DNA of 64,000 nucleotides, taken from the NCBI RefSeq assembly GCF_000417875.1, contig NW_006920878.1:111279-175278 (forward strand), in the 5' to 3' direction. Made by a program: the position numbers and the translations under genes. Below the pieces are notes generated by a model that was given only the letters and a program-made list of their open reading frames with translations, did no database searches and had not been told where the DNA came from. The stretch is from Pseudozyma flocculosa PF-1. Taxonomy: Eukaryota; Basidiomycota; Ustilaginomycetes; Ustilaginales; Ustilaginaceae. This document shows positions 51,901 through 61,679 of this stretch, piece after piece. Position 1 is the stretch's first letter. Each line of letters opens with the position of its first letter.

Positions 51901-54557
51901 TGGGCCATCAGGGGCTCGAGCGACATGAACTGGTTCGGCCCGCGATGGTAGTCGAGCGGGAAGCGCACGACCATGACGCGGGCATTGGTCAGAGGCAGGC
52001 TCTTGGCCATCTGCTTGGTGGCCACGTTCTTGCTGCAGACGAAGCCGTGGACGTACTCGCACTCGGTCGCCTTGCCGCCCGGGATCCGCTTGATCTTGAT
52101 AAAGTGGCGCACGTCCATCGAGCTCGACTCGCGCGGGTTGGGTCTGACCTTGGACACGGCCGTCAGCACGACGGGCAGCAGCACGTCGAGCCACGCTCGG
52201 GCGTGCGGCACGCGCTGCCGGATCAGCGTCTGCTCCATCATCGTCGTCAGGTGGTGCAGTGCGTGCATCGAGATGGAAGCGGCCAGCAAAGCCGGCGTCA
52301 CGTTGGGCAAAGAGACCCGCGGAGGCTCCCGGCCCGAGTCGGAGCTGACGGCAGTAGGGGCCGCGAACGCCCCATCGACACTGCCATCGCTCTTTTCGCC
52401 GCCGAGACCAGGTGAGCCGGTGGCCGAGGATGAGGCCACGGTGGCGGCAGCAGCATCGCTTGACGGAACGGGCTCCAAGGGCAGCGCCGCGCGCGAACGT
52501 AGTCGGGTCCGATAGGCAGGCCGCTTTGACGCGGCATCGCTGATCAGCCGCAGCCGCGGGGTGTCGGTCGTCTGGACGATGGCCTGAGTGGCCGAGCCGA
52601 CTGATCCGTCGATGACGTGGGCTCCGAGTCCGGCCACTCGTGCCGTGGACGGGAAAGCTATACGATCTGGCGCCGCGGCGGCGGGCAGGTTCTGCCCGCT
52701 CAGTCCGCCGGCGGCTGGATCCGCCTTTGAGCCTGCGCCTTGCGGCGGCAGGCTTACCACGCGATCGATCAGACCGGAGCTGGCCTCGTCCGCTGATGGC
52801 CCCACCGTCATTTCGTCATCCGCAAGGGCCTTGCGAAAAGGAGCTGCCGTTGTAGCGTTGCCGCCGAGGGCCGGTTCCTGACGAGCTTTCGCTGGCCGAG
52901 TCGGCGATGCTTGCACCGAAGGTGGCACCGTCTCGAGACCAAAGCTCCGCAAGGTGTGGTCGAAGTCGTGGGCGTTGGGCTGGTGCGAGCCGACCGAGAA
53001 GACGGCGGGCATGGCCGTTGCACTGGTGAAGAGGTTGTTTGCTGCGAACTGAGACTGGGGGCTCTGCACCTGGGCCTCGAGCGGCGCCGAGATGAGCTGC
53101 TTGTCGCGCAGAGCGGGGTGCGGGCCGTTGCGGAGCCCCTTCGACCTAGAGACGGAATGGAGGGCGGCGTCGGCGGCGAAGCCGGAAGCAGAGTTGGAGG
53201 AGGCTATAGGTCCGGCGAGAGGGCGGTGAGCGTCGTCGCGGCGGTTGTACTCTTCGAGCGTCCGCATGCAAAAGTTGCACACGCGCACCAGGCCGTCGTA
53301 GCCAAAGCGGTGACCCTTGATGATGTGTGCGGCGCAGCGGCCGCAAAAAATCTGCCCGCAGATGCGGCAGTGGTGCTTGCGACGGAAAGGCGTGAAGACG
53401 GTCAGGCACTCGCGGCACTCCTTTGCGTTTTCGTCGGCCATCCAGAACTTTTTGCTGAGGCCCTCGCCGCGCATCCGGCGTATGATGGCGTCGGCGCTGG
53501 TCTGGAATCCGGTGCGGCTAGGAGTCGAGGCGACGTGCAGCTCCTCGAGCGTGTCTGAGCGCGGGAATCGCGACGAGCTGCTGTGGACGGAACGGGCGTC
53601 GTCGGCGAGGATGTCCTTGGAGAGAGGGAAGCCGGGGATGGCGGACCAGCCGTGGGCAGCCCAGTGGGAACGGTCGATGGCGCGGCTGTGAAGGCTGCCG
53701 AGCTGGTCGCGCGATGCGTCGCCATCGAGGTCGCCATCATCGGCGGCCACCGAGTCGAGATCATCGACCGAGCTGGCGGCGTGACCGATCGATCCGTGCG
53801 TGACGGCGTGGGCCGAGGTGGTGAAGCTGATTGTCGATGCCGGCGCAACAGTGCGTAGGGTCACGGGCAGCCTTGGATGCGCTCTGGACCTGGTGCGCGA
53901 GGCGGCATTTCCCTGTCCGTTTCCCTGTCCGGCACCCGACGACGACGAGGGTCCAAAGGAGGGGGCACCGTTGCTCGCGCTGGCGGTGGCGGTGGCGGCG
54001 GCGGCGGCGGCGCCTTTTTGGCCCGCGATAGCATCTTCGACATGCGGCCGGTGCGATGCGCAGGATGCAGAGTCGGCGGTTCGAGAGCGTGTGGGGCTGA
54101 CGTGGCGGGCTTGCTTCTGGGCGGCTTCGGAGGACCTGTGTGCGAAGTCGGCGGTGCCTGTGCGGAGTTCGGGAGAGGTGCGGGGGTGCTGGCTAGCGGG
54201 ATACTCGGAGGATTCGTCCAGGGTGGAGAGGGCTGATGTGCTCGGAGTGAGCGAGATCTTGCGGGCGTGGGTGAGGTTGCGAGTGTCGGACGGGCTAGCG
54301 CGGCGAGGCCTGGGGGCGAGGATGGAAGGACTGGCAGAGGTGGCCGGGTAGGATGTGGATGGGGATGCGTTGTGAGAGGCGGGAGAGGGTTGGTGGGGTG
54401 GTGGCGGTGGGGCGGTTGCTGTGCCGATGACTGACTTTACACGGTTGAGGATGGCGTTTAGGGCAAAGGGCGAGTGGTGCTGCTCGTCTGCATCTTGGAA
54501 GAAGCCAAACGAGGTGAGCTGGTCGTGCTGGTCCGAGGGCAGGGTGGTGGACGCCAT
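45999..54557 (-). CDS. FAB1: phosphatidylinositol 3-phosphate 5-kinase (Fab1/PIKfyve)
   Basis: Makes PtdIns(3,5)P2 on endosomes and vacuoles, controlling vacuole size and retrograde traffic. A single 8.56-kb exon, 2852 aa (yeast 2278; the excess is disordered linker). FYVE zinc finger at ~370-440 (WMADENAKECRECL, RRKHHCRICGQIFCGRC, VRVCNFC). TCP1-like chaperonin domain at ~770-1040 (NARVMVVRFPLDYHRG, RPQLVVVEKTVSRLA, DLGCTIVLRGA). Conserved Cys-rich region at ~1350-1690 (KNCGRANVVHYRSYVHAG, LLSWSYCKVCENATPV, KLCDHDFCRDQVRYFAYQ). C-terminal PIPK domain at ~2450-2845 (DDRLVVKQLSRFEM, MENLFYQRDVARIYDLKGSM, NVMDYSLVVGVD, IIDFVRTFTWDK), with all catalytic motifs intact. Between CCR and kinase lie ~700 residues of Ser/Gly/Arg-rich low complexity. 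Confidence 0.97.
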   Translation of the reverse strand: MASTTLPSDQHDQLTSFGFFQDADEQHHSPFALNAILNRVKSVIGTATAPPPPPHQPSPASHNASPSTSYPATSASPSILAPRPRRASPSDTRNLTHARKISLTPSTSALSTLDESSEYPASQHPRTSPELRTGTADFAHRSSEAAQKQARHVSPTRSRTADSASCASHRPHVEDAIAGQKGAAAAAATATASASNGAPSFGPSSSSGAGQGNGQGNAASRTRSRAHPRLPVTLRTVAPASTISFTTSAHAVTHGSIGHAASSVDDLDSVAADDGDLDGDASRDQLGSLHSRAIDRSHWAAHGWSAIPGFPLSKDILADDARSVHSSSSRFPRSDTLEELHVASTPSRTGFQTSADAIIRRMRGEGLSKKFWMADENAKECRECLTVFTPFRRKHHCRICGQIFCGRCAAHIIKGHRFGYDGLVRVCNFCMRTLEEYNRRDDAHRPLAGPIASSNSASGFAADAALHSVSRSKGLRNGPHPALRDKQLISAPLEAQVQSPQSQFAANNLFTSATAMPAVFSVGSHQPNAHDFDHTLRSFGLETVPPSVQASPTRPAKARQEPALGGNATTAAPFRKALADDEMTVGPSADEASSGLIDRVVSLPPQGAGSKADPAAGGLSGQNLPAAAAPDRIAFPSTARVAGLGAHVIDGSVGSATQAIVQTTDTPRLRLISDAASKRPAYRTRLRSRAALPLEPVPSSDAAAATVASSSATGSPGLGGEKSDGSVDGAFAAPTAVSSDSGREPPRVSLPNVTPALLAASISMHALHHLTTMMEQTLIRQRVPHARAWLDVLLPVVLTAVSKVRPNPRESSSMDVRHFIKIKRIPGGKATECEYVHGFVCSKNVATKQMAKSLPLTNARVMVVRFPLDYHRGPNQFMSLEPLMAQEHEFIRILVARIVALRPQLVVVEKTVSRLALDLLERAGVVVVWSLKPSAIEAISRCTQADIITSIDRLALDPKLGRCHSFRVETFEHASFPELRKSFMRFEGTPKDLGCTIVLRGANGEMLSRIKRILELMIFVAYNLRLEEHVMRDEGAAMETIHFQRPDEERAGNSWDRSAPGRASDLADPSLSTFSLEALEAEHGVRGDAEGLAILAATQRIDRALRLYSDTLVNSSACIRLPPPYPISRLKEENDLLLQLKRRAEAEELERILKDEGKLQETANGNAAPSATSSGTIADAEEGEATPTATVPSTAEADKESTRAACASADLGDRSGPFRGMDGVQPHTSGATGELDVASLKTGTIEAGEATKGAAQKVQGPPDLASAATSSVDFGTSESAPTTPGPASFLVQPDMPVSSISELPTRTASPAAPASMLSSTVSGGSRSTFVASTLASQPGNAHTFNSELLASLRAPSDVAKEFEYGIVKQRHAAMLRRWTEYLEIPSTGLSPFDHQRLCMLTTTMCAVTQRPCDEPRLVTVDFYGANDETLGHHLEELARSSSRSCSAKNCGRANVVHYRSYVHAGVRVQVVLERFVCPIPGEENRLLSWSYCKVCENATPVAIVTPESWSFSFAKYLELYFYRHDGCRTKLCDHDFCRDQVRYFAYQNLAIRFHSEDVELYEVAVPPTRLFICPSMQSNIKNEESILFSRKNSAYWDSVLARIKALSADACSDASSAANRERNRLLLNEYIKKCEADRREVEREIVRTYRDSAPTDVLCLNRVQRSLQEKVVKWDLDFIEFEKSLIPTERDIRRITTSHLKRLFAEKDNTTDKSSSPDPAMAAAGQGPLATAAELDESAADTDEQERAAAATAAAASAEETSSALLAAVTEPSEAPANAPTHESVQAKRPDDALTISSISDVVPESAPASPVSPISLIDRSRFGMPSQADGNSTDATVDLSPAESRTDQSSALLPRHQQRRQTTSAAAPASPTFLASPHSRTGLSRSSNFSRADESSCTENELARSVTNLVRRFDGPRRPAAMHTSSAGAHVSRLGGEVRRPSMRRGKTEEALSSQSRTVKGGAAGAVAGAPSHLGPSAAKTPHGSDKGEEASSRAASPLGQGGSGGGGAGQASQSRVPRIKRGYSSASVPGFAQTSGQTTPTGSGAGPPSSFRPPRGEGLKAGPRPIIGRTSASMAAKQRGPDGDRAVHASGRQDASGTAASGRGSAYYGGGGGAGSGDGGGGGGIGSRVPVPRRGENGPGTRSRVSTIAKHFDRISREAERERERQHRLLLAQRAKRARPVAMTRAKVEVFSSIKEAVRDDESDHDTAESGDDGASAADNEDEGEDDLDGDGDDADHDALANRKRGLGSAASSYDRRGAIGPSGKGQPQPPSSRASTEGHSGPSAALGSNQDPLEPSSAHDLPLSHRGRREDSQMTIKASSTADPSASGARTGDTLGGGEGEGDGRCAGDVTPDNAVARRQLGQLAAAAMTPSTLAAATAAAGSELESDAPSLAPSTLAGSSSQISSTLPSYLRNGGFADSDSTISLERSFLKTLSGFWAFRTGEMVPLEYPMLNSEHVFGDSEIIFREDEPSSIIAFTLSSRQYNDRLRTLQAEGTRVRETREETFMPGSADEGGGEREHGGGDQPGRTDGTGARDDDDDGGWRVIEVEGAALESVLQKEGTHFRCEFESGSTRLWCKILFAEQFDALRRSCSCEDSFVESLSRCVKWDSSGGKSGSAFLKTRDDRLVVKQLSRFEMDAFSKFAPQYFGYMAQCFGRGRRSTLAKIFGCFRIGFRNPQTGRSLKMDCLVMENLFYQRDVARIYDLKGSMRNRHIQETGRANEVLLDENLVEVAHQSPLFVREHSKRLLRSALYNDSLFLADVNVMDYSLVVGVDRRRGELVVGIIDFVRTFTWDKRVESFVKETALLGGAGKGEPTIITPRQYRTRFLTFLDKSFLLTPDFWIQPGWTQ

Positions 54558-55396
54558 GGTGAAGCGGGGGCGGCCTGGACGATGGACGGGAGGCTGCGTT
54601 TGATAGCCCGGTACGAATCGAAGTTGTTGCGCTGTGGTTTGCGCCGTTGCGGGAGGGGGCCGCGTTGGCAGAGGGCGAGACTAGCGGTGCGGCATTGAAG
54701 AGGAGATGGGTGGCGGCCGAGGGGGGCGCTACCGGAGGCGAAGCTGGGTTCGAGAGGGATTAAAAGAGGAGCGAGATGGCAGCCAGCTGGTAGAGGGAAT
54801 GGAGAGAGAGGGTCCGATGAGATGTGGTGTCGCGGGTGATGATGATGGTGAGGGGGGTGGGTGATGGTGAAAGAGAGAGGAGCGGAGGAGCGAGGGTCGT
54901 CGTTGGGGCAAGTGGCCGGTGCGGACCCTGACCTGCACCTGTACGCTGCTGGACCCAGCGGCGAGGCAGAGAGGCGGGCAGGCAGGCAACAGCCAGCGAG
55001 AGGGACCCTGAATGGCCCTTGGGGCCTGTCCGGGCAGCGGCAGCCTCGCCAGCCCCGTGGCCCTTCTCCCGAGGCAGCCTTGCTTGGCCCAAGCCAGCCA
55101 ACAACCACAAACGACGATGGATCGGGACACGGCCCAAGGCGACATCAGATCATGTGGAGGCGGATGGCCAGAAGAAACACCAGCCACGCCAAACCAACCA
55201 GCCACAACAGGCAGAGAGCCAAGCAAGCAACAACGACGCTTGCTTCCTCCCTCCCTCACCTCCGTCATCCCCTTCTCCTCGCTCTCCGCTCTACCTCGGG
55301 TCAGACACCGTATGACAACACGGCGCTGCACCTTATCCTCACCGTCCTCCTCCTCCTCCTTCAGGCGCAACATCCCCGCCACCCATCCCGCCCCCC
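54558..55396. promoter_or_regulatory. divergent promoter region, FAB1 / GNL1-like GTPase
   Basis: 839 bases separating two start codons. Contains GATGGTGA/GAGAGAGG-rich purine runs (about 54790-54900) and CT-rich leader (CCTCCTCCTCCTCCTTC at about 55345-55362) just before the GTPase start. No other gene. Confidence 0.4.
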
Positions 55397-57829
55397 ATGG
55401 GCAGGAAGCCCTCAAAGGCCGAAAAGTCGCGCCAGCGCAAGGCCGCACAGTCCAACGCAGCCACCGCGAACGCCAGGGCACAGGCGAAAGGACATCTTCG
55501 CTCAGCACTCGCCACCCTCGCTCCGCAAGACCGCTACGCCGCCATACAGGCAAAGCGGCGCGCAGTACAGCTCGAAGAATCGGCCTTTGCAAAGCTATCC
55601 CCACCCGTCCTCGAAAAGCTAAACATCCTCGCATCCTACGCCGTCCTCGTCCGACCCATCCAGCCAAAGACGGCCCGCTTCGGCTGGCAACGCTTCGGCA
55701 AGGCAAGGTCAGACCACCACCAGCAATCCGCAACCGACCCCCAACACGCCCAGCACTACCTCGACCACGCACAGAACCATCCCCTCTCCCAATGGCTCGC
55801 CTCTTCGCTCAGCGCCGATGCTCCGAGCCAAGCCACCGACCCGCTCGATGACGGCAGCAGCCCCATCTCTGGCCTCTCGTCTGCATCGAGTCTCCCATGC
55901 AACGGCCCAGAGCAGGCGCATGAGCTGCGCCTGCCCAAGCGGCCCCGCTGGCGCAGCGACATGGACACAAAGACAGTCCAGTCAAACGAAGACGAAGTCT
56001 TCCGTGCCTGGCTCCGACAGACCGACGCCACGGTCGAGCACGCCTTCTTCACCTCGTCGCCCCTCTTTCGCGATCTGCAGTCGCCCGCAACGCGCTCCCA
56101 AGCCCACTCGGACCCAGCGCCAGCCGCCGGCACCGAGCACCGCCGCATGGGCGGCGCTCGCATGACGGCCAACCTTGTATCCGTCGACGAGATCCGCGCG
56201 CAGCAACCGCAGCCCGACACTGCCATCATCGGCAGCCTCTACGAGCGCAACGTCGAAGTCTTCCGCCAGCTTTGGCGCGTGTGCGAGCGCTCCGACCTCG
56301 TCTGCGTCCTGGCCGATGCGCGCTGCCCTCCGCTTCACCTGCCGCCCTCGCTCACCGCCTTCCTCGAGCGCTACATGCGCCTCAAGGTCGTCATCGTCCT
56401 CACCAAGGCCGACATTGTGCCGGCGCCGATCGTCGAGGCGTGGAAGGCGTGGCTCCAGCGTCGCTTTCCAGCATGGTCCGTCGTGGCCACGGAGAGCTAC
56501 GCCAAGCTGGAGCGCATGGAGGGGCAGGGCGCCCGGACCAGGTTCGCTCCCTACCTCTCGCCGTCGTCCCGCTCCGCCCTCTTTGCCGCCTTGAGAAGGG
56601 CTCACGCCGACCTCATCAAGCCGCCGCCCGCCGTGCGCGATGACCTGCAGAGGCTCACCCAATGGTCTCCGCCGTGCGCCACCGACGTCGACTGGGAGGG
56701 AATCGAGCAGAGGGTGTCGCAGCATTCGGATCCGGCCAACGACGATGGCAGTGACGAAGACGAATCGCTCCGGCCCGCTCGAGCGGCCGACTCAGAGGAC
56801 GAGCAGGATCCAGCGCAAGCACGGCCACCGCCTTCCGCTAAGCAGGCGCCGCCGCCGTTTCTGACTGTCGGGCTCATCGGTCAGCCCAACGTGGGCAAGT
56901 CTTCGCTGCTCAATGCCCTGTTCGGGGCCAAGGTGGTGCGGGCGTCCAAGACGCCAGGCAAGACAAAACACTTCCAGACGCACTTTCTCTCGCCCTCGGC
57001 CAAGCCTCGACCTGGCCGGCGCGGCGAGATCCGCCTCTGCGACTCGCCCGGACTCGTCTTTCCGAGCCTGATTGGCATGGAGATGCAGGTGATGGGCGCC
57101 ATCCTGCCCATCAGCCAGGTCCAAGCCCTCACCAGCGTCGTCCGCTTCGTCGGTCAGCACATGCCTCTGGAGCAGGTAACGCGCGTCTGCGAAGGCGATG
57201 TCGACGACGAGGGCAGCGCGACGAAGGAGTGGACCTCGGTGGCCATCCTTGAACGGGTGGCAGAGAGATACGGCTGGAGGACAGCCAAGGCGAATCGGTG
57301 GGACGTCAACCGGGCAGGCAACGCCGTGATGCGTGCGGTGGCCGAGGGCCGAGTCCGCTGGGCATTCAGGCCGCCTGCCGACGAAGGGCAAGATCCTCAG
57401 ACAAGCCCCAGCGTCGGACCGGCTGCGCTCCTCGACGAGGCGCTGCACAAGGGAGACGGCGTCTGGCTCGATGGTCACGCCAAGGGATTCTGGGACGAGG
57501 CGAGAGAGGAAGATGTCCTCCTACAAGACCGCGACGGCGGCGATGCGGCAGAGGCGCCCGAATCGCCCAGCGAGGCAGAAGACGAGGCGGCCAAGAGGGT
57601 TCGGTTCGAGGGAGGCGAGGGCCACGGCAGCGAGGGTGATCCCGGCGATGTCGACGAGTCGGAAGAGGAAGAGGATGAGGGTGCGGCTGCCCAGATAGCC
57701 TCCAGCACGAGTCGCTTCGCCGCCCTCATGGTCGAGGACGATGCTGACGAGGAGACAGACAGCGAATGCGAGGACGGCGACGACAACGACGACGACGATG
57801 CCGATGGCGGAAGCGGCGAGATGCCCTGA
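55397..57829 (+). CDS. circularly permuted GTPase, GNL1 type
   Basis: YlqF/YawG-family GTPase with permuted G motifs, closest in pattern to GNL1/HSR1; relatives act in ribosome assembly and nucleolar export. Single exon, 810 aa. The N-terminus is basic (MGRKPSKAEKSRQRKAAQ), likely nuclear or nucleolar. Motif order confirms permutation: G5/G4 region first (RQLWRVCERSDLVCVLADAR, then VVIVLTKAD near residue 335), then G1 GLIGQPNVGKSSLLNAL near 494, G2 TPGKTKHFQT, and G3 LCDSPGLVFPS near 548. Residues ~430-480 and the C-terminus are highly acidic. LSG1 is the main alternative, but the LHLPPSL and WKAWLQRRFP context favours GNL1. Confidence 0.88.
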   Translation: MGRKPSKAEKSRQRKAAQSNAATANARAQAKGHLRSALATLAPQDRYAAIQAKRRAVQLEESAFAKLSPPVLEKLNILASYAVLVRPIQPKTARFGWQRFGKARSDHHQQSATDPQHAQHYLDHAQNHPLSQWLASSLSADAPSQATDPLDDGSSPISGLSSASSLPCNGPEQAHELRLPKRPRWRSDMDTKTVQSNEDEVFRAWLRQTDATVEHAFFTSSPLFRDLQSPATRSQAHSDPAPAAGTEHRRMGGARMTANLVSVDEIRAQQPQPDTAIIGSLYERNVEVFRQLWRVCERSDLVCVLADARCPPLHLPPSLTAFLERYMRLKVVIVLTKADIVPAPIVEAWKAWLQRRFPAWSVVATESYAKLERMEGQGARTRFAPYLSPSSRSALFAALRRAHADLIKPPPAVRDDLQRLTQWSPPCATDVDWEGIEQRVSQHSDPANDDGSDEDESLRPARAADSEDEQDPAQARPPPSAKQAPPPFLTVGLIGQPNVGKSSLLNALFGAKVVRASKTPGKTKHFQTHFLSPSAKPRPGRRGEIRLCDSPGLVFPSLIGMEMQVMGAILPISQVQALTSVVRFVGQHMPLEQVTRVCEGDVDDEGSATKEWTSVAILERVAERYGWRTAKANRWDVNRAGNAVMRAVAEGRVRWAFRPPADEGQDPQTSPSVGPAALLDEALHKGDGVWLDGHAKGFWDEAREEDVLLQDRDGGDAAEAPESPSEAEDEAAKRVRFEGGEGHGSEGDPGDVDESEEEEDEGAAAQIASSTSRFAALMVEDDADEETDSECEDGDDNDDDDADGGSGEMP

Positions 57830-59552
57830 CCATACATACCTGCTCGTCGAGCTTTGCCGCCCAGTCAATGACATCCGACATGCCGACAGCCTCCCGCCGA
57901 ACGGAGCGTCGAGACACGCCGAGCCACAAACTTCTCGTCTCTCTGGCATCGCATCCGACTAACTACCGACTGGTCGCCTCTCGGAGATCGTTTGCCAGAT
58001 GCCATGGCGGCGGCAACGACGGCAAGCGGGATCGACAGGGGACGCAGTCGTAGGTTTCAGTCGGCTCCCCATGTCGGCTCTGCGAGGCCCGTTCGCTTCC
58101 TTCAGGTTGGCGACGTGCGTGCTGCTTGCCGATCCATGAGCGCGCGGCAATCTCTTCTGTCGGCATTCTCTCGACTCCGATGCCAGGTAGTGCAATCTGC
58201 CAGCACCCGACCGTCACCGCCTGCTCTGTGGGTGTAAGGCAGGCCAGTCAGGATCCCCGCAGTCGACCTGCGGTGGGGACGCAACCTTTGCCAAGCCCTC
58301 CGACGCCTTGCCTAAGCGTGTCAATGCGGAGCTTGATCGGCATTGTTGCTCGAGCGGCGCTGTGAAGCGACGACGCAGCGGAGCAACACCACTGGTGCCG
58401 CCAGCACCACCTCGATGATCCCACGGCAAAGAGGGGTCACGGGCGGCCGTGTTACTGACTCCCGCCATTCTGGTGCTCGACGTTAGTTGCGCGCGGGAGC
58501 AGTCGGCGTGGCCGGCTCGGTCCAGCTTGACATGTCAACGTCGCAATACGCTCGGCGCTGAAAAGGATCGTCCGGCGTATCTCTGCCCGCCGCTTGATTC
58601 GGTGGTTCAACCGCCGTCCCCACCGTCGAGGTGCTGTATGTGTGTACCTGGCGAGCACGCAGCGCCTGTTGTCGGCGACGGGATCAGGTTGCACGACCCA
58701 CTCTGCAACGCCAGGCGAGGAGGATATCGGCCCCTGATCAACGCAGCCAGTCTCGTCGCCTTGCGGGAGCAGACCGAGGACCGCAACGGCGTGAATCGAG
58801 GCGGAAAGACGACGGGGCGCGCGGCCTTGCCATCCGACGAGTGCTGTATCACGAGGCTTCGTGCTGTGCCGTGTGCGCAAGGGCCGTGCCATCGTGCACA
58901 AGCCGAGATGGCCAACCTTGCTTGCTTCGCCGGTCCGGTCCCGGGAATCTCGAGCTGCACGCGCGCTACCAACAACAACACCGGCGACAGCCCACCACCA
59001 TCAGCTGCATGGTAAAGGGCAAGAGTGCAACAACGGCCGGCAACGAGATTCCCTTCCATCGACACAAAGACAGCGGAGCCCCACAACGCACACAGATCCC
59101 CGCCCGCCGATTGTGGCCCGTACACGCCCTGCTACGGGGTGTCTGCTGCTCGCTTGGACCCATGCCGTTCGGTGCGACTTGCTGGCGCTTAGCACACTCC
59201 TCGAGCCACGGGTGCCGCACAAGCTGCTGCTCCTCGTCTCATCTGTTGCCGCCGTTCTGGACTCGCGGGGATCGAGTGCCCACCATGTGGGGCGCCACGC
59301 GCTACCTCAGTGCCACCAGCGCGGAGGTCGTTGAGGAAGCAGGACGGTCGTCGAGGGCTATAAAGGCATGCCTCCTCCCTCCGTCGTTCCATCCTTTCAC
59401 ACCAACACTCCCCTCCCCGACCCTTCCGAGGTCCCTCTCCCCTCCCTTTTCCCCCTCGCCTCGTCCGGGCTGTGGCTGGCCCACTTGATCCGCTCCTCGG
59501 CCCCCATAGACGTTCGCCCCTGCCCTCTCCTCTCCCCTGCCCACCTTCCGCA
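57830..59552. promoter_or_regulatory. intergenic region ending in the GH51 promoter
   Basis: 1.7 kb without a recognisable gene; ORFs up to about 285 codons exist but have no protein-like composition or homology I can see. The last 200 bases form a clear promoter: a TATAAA at 59359-59364, then a C/T-rich leader with CCTCTCC repeats up to the GH51 start. Confidence 0.45.
59359..59364 (+). promoter_or_regulatory. TATA box of the GH51 gene
   Basis: TATAAA in the context GGCTATAAAGGCATGCC, 189 bases upstream of the start codon and just ahead of a long pyrimidine-rich leader. It is the clearest TATA box in the window, and TATA promoters suit inducible secreted-enzyme genes. Confidence 0.6.
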
Positions 59553-61679
59553 ATGAGATCGTCCAGTTTTGCTCTGGCGACTCTGGCCCTTACCCTGGGC
59601 CAGTCGCTGCTCGGCGTCGACGCTGCTGCCCTGGACACCCGTGCCTCCGGTCAGCAGCTCACGGTCAACGCGACTCCCTCCAAAAAGAGCCAGTTCGGTG
59701 TTGACCTCTTCATCGAGGTGAGTGGTGGCCCTCTGTCCAACCGTCCCGACTGCGCGATGGGCGACTGCTGACCCTCCTCGATGCCCCACCCCTCCGCTCC
59801 GGTCCTGCATCGTCGCCCTCTCCCGCAGACGAACATCAACTCGGGCACTGATGGCGGCCTGTACGCCGAGCTCATCAACAACCGCGCGTTTCAGGTACCC
59901 GCGGGCGCACCTACCGGCAACAACGCGCTCGGACAGGGCACCTTGGCGTCCTGGTCCAAGGTCGGCGCCTCGACCTCGCTCGATCTGACGCTTCAGAACC
60001 CGCTCTCCCATGCGCTACCCAAGAGCGTCGCCGTCACCTCGTCTGCCAAGAACGAGGCGTGCGGCCTCACCAACTCGGGCTACGGCGGCTTCTCGGTCAA
60101 GCCGCAAAAGTACGACCTCAGCTTCTACGCGCGCTCGGTCGACGGCAAGCCGACGACGGTCAAGGTCAAGGCGGGCCTCTACAGCGCCGACCGCTCGCGC
60201 ACCTGGACCGAGCAGACGCTGACGCTCCAGCTCACGTCGGAGTGGAAGCAGTTCAAGGCCAGCATGACGCCGACGGCGTCGGCGCCCGACACCAACAACG
60301 TCTTTTCGATCAAGACGGCGGCGGGATGCGGCAGCGGCATGCAGCTCAACCTCGTCAGCCTCTTCCCGCCCACCTGGAAGGGCACCGTGGCGCGCGCCGA
60401 CCTGGCCCAGGCGCTGGCCGACACCAAGCCCGTACTGGTGCGCGTGCCCGGCGGCAACGACCTCGAGGGCAACTCGATCTCGGCGTGGTTCAACTGGACC
60501 AACGCCGTCGGCGACGTCAAGAACCGCCCGGGCCGCATCGGCACGTGGATCGGGTGGAACACTGAGGGTTTCGGCCTGCTCGAGATGATGGACATGATTG
60601 AGAAGATGGGCGCGCAGGCCGTGCTGGGCATCTACGCCGGCTACTCGCTCGACAAGAAGGCGGTGCCCAAGGACCAGCTGGGCCCCTACATCGAGAGCGC
60701 CCTCAACCAGCTCCACTTCCTCCTCGACACGTCGGGCAAGTGGGCCGACCTTCGCGCCAGCTACGGCCGCGCGGCGCCCTACAAGCTCGAGCACGTCGAG
60801 ATTGGCAACGAGGACTGGATCTACAATGCGCCCGACTCGTGGCCCTACCGCTACCCGCCGTTCCGCGACGCCATCGCCAAGGCCTTCCCTCAGCTGGAGC
60901 TGATCGCGTCGAGCCCGTACAGCTTCCAGGGCCAGCAGGCCATCGACCAGCACGACTACAACACGCCGAGCTGGTTCATCGACGCCTACGACAAGATGGA
61001 CAGCTGGCCGCGCAACGGCACCAAGATCTACGAGCTCGAGTACGCCGTCATCAACAGCGGCCTGACCAACGACGCCGACATCTATAGCGGCAAGTCGCGC
61101 CTGCAGCACCCGACGCTGATTGCGGCGCTGGCCGAGGCCACGTTCCTGCTGGGCGCCGAGCGCAACGGCGACCTGTGCCACGGCGCCGCCTACGCGCCCA
61201 TCTTTATGAACGAGGTGCCCGGCCTGACGCAGTGGACGCCCGACCTCATCTCGTTTGACGCCGGGCGCAGCGTCAAGTCGATCTCGTACTACGTCCAGCA
61301 GGCGTTTGGCATGCACCGCATCGACAACATCCACGACGTCAAGGCCAGCACGCCGCCCAAGCAGGCGGGCCTGTTCCACTCGGTCGGCAGCGACGCCGCG
61401 GGCAGCCGCATCACTGTCAAGCTCGTCAACACCAAGTCGTCGGCCCAGTCGGCCAGCGTCAGGCTCTCGGGCGGCGGCGGCAAAAAGGTCAGCGCGGCAG
61501 GCGCGCAGCAGTGGCAGCTGAGCGGCAGCAATGCCCAGGCTTCCAACACCATGGGCCAGCCCAACACTGTGGTGCCCAAGTCGGGCGCGCTGCCCGCCGG
61601 CGCACTGCAGAACGACGGAAGCCTCCAGATGACGCTGCCTCCCTACTCGTTCACCATTGTCACCCTCCCGCTCGCCTGA
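59553..61679 (+). CDS. secreted GH51 alpha-L-arabinofuranosidase
   Basis: Releases terminal alpha-L-arabinofuranose from arabinoxylan and arabinan of plant cell walls. Exons 59553-59717 and 59829-61679 joined in phase 0 (FIE-TNINSGTDGGLYAELINNRAF, the family's usual N-terminal signature), 671 aa. Residues 1-25 form a signal peptide (SFALATLALTLGQSLLGVDA, cleavage near AALDTR). A carbohydrate-binding-like beta domain comes first (YDLSFYARSVDG ... SEWKQFKASM), then the (beta/alpha)8 barrel with VRVPGGNDLEGNSI, the acid/base Glu at residue 383 (HVEIGNEDWIYNAP) and the nucleophile Glu at residue 459 (KIYELEYAVI). The C-terminal beta domain ends PPYSFTIVTLPLA. Several N-x-T/S sites suggest N-glycosylation. 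Adjacent secreted protein downstream. Confidence 0.95.
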
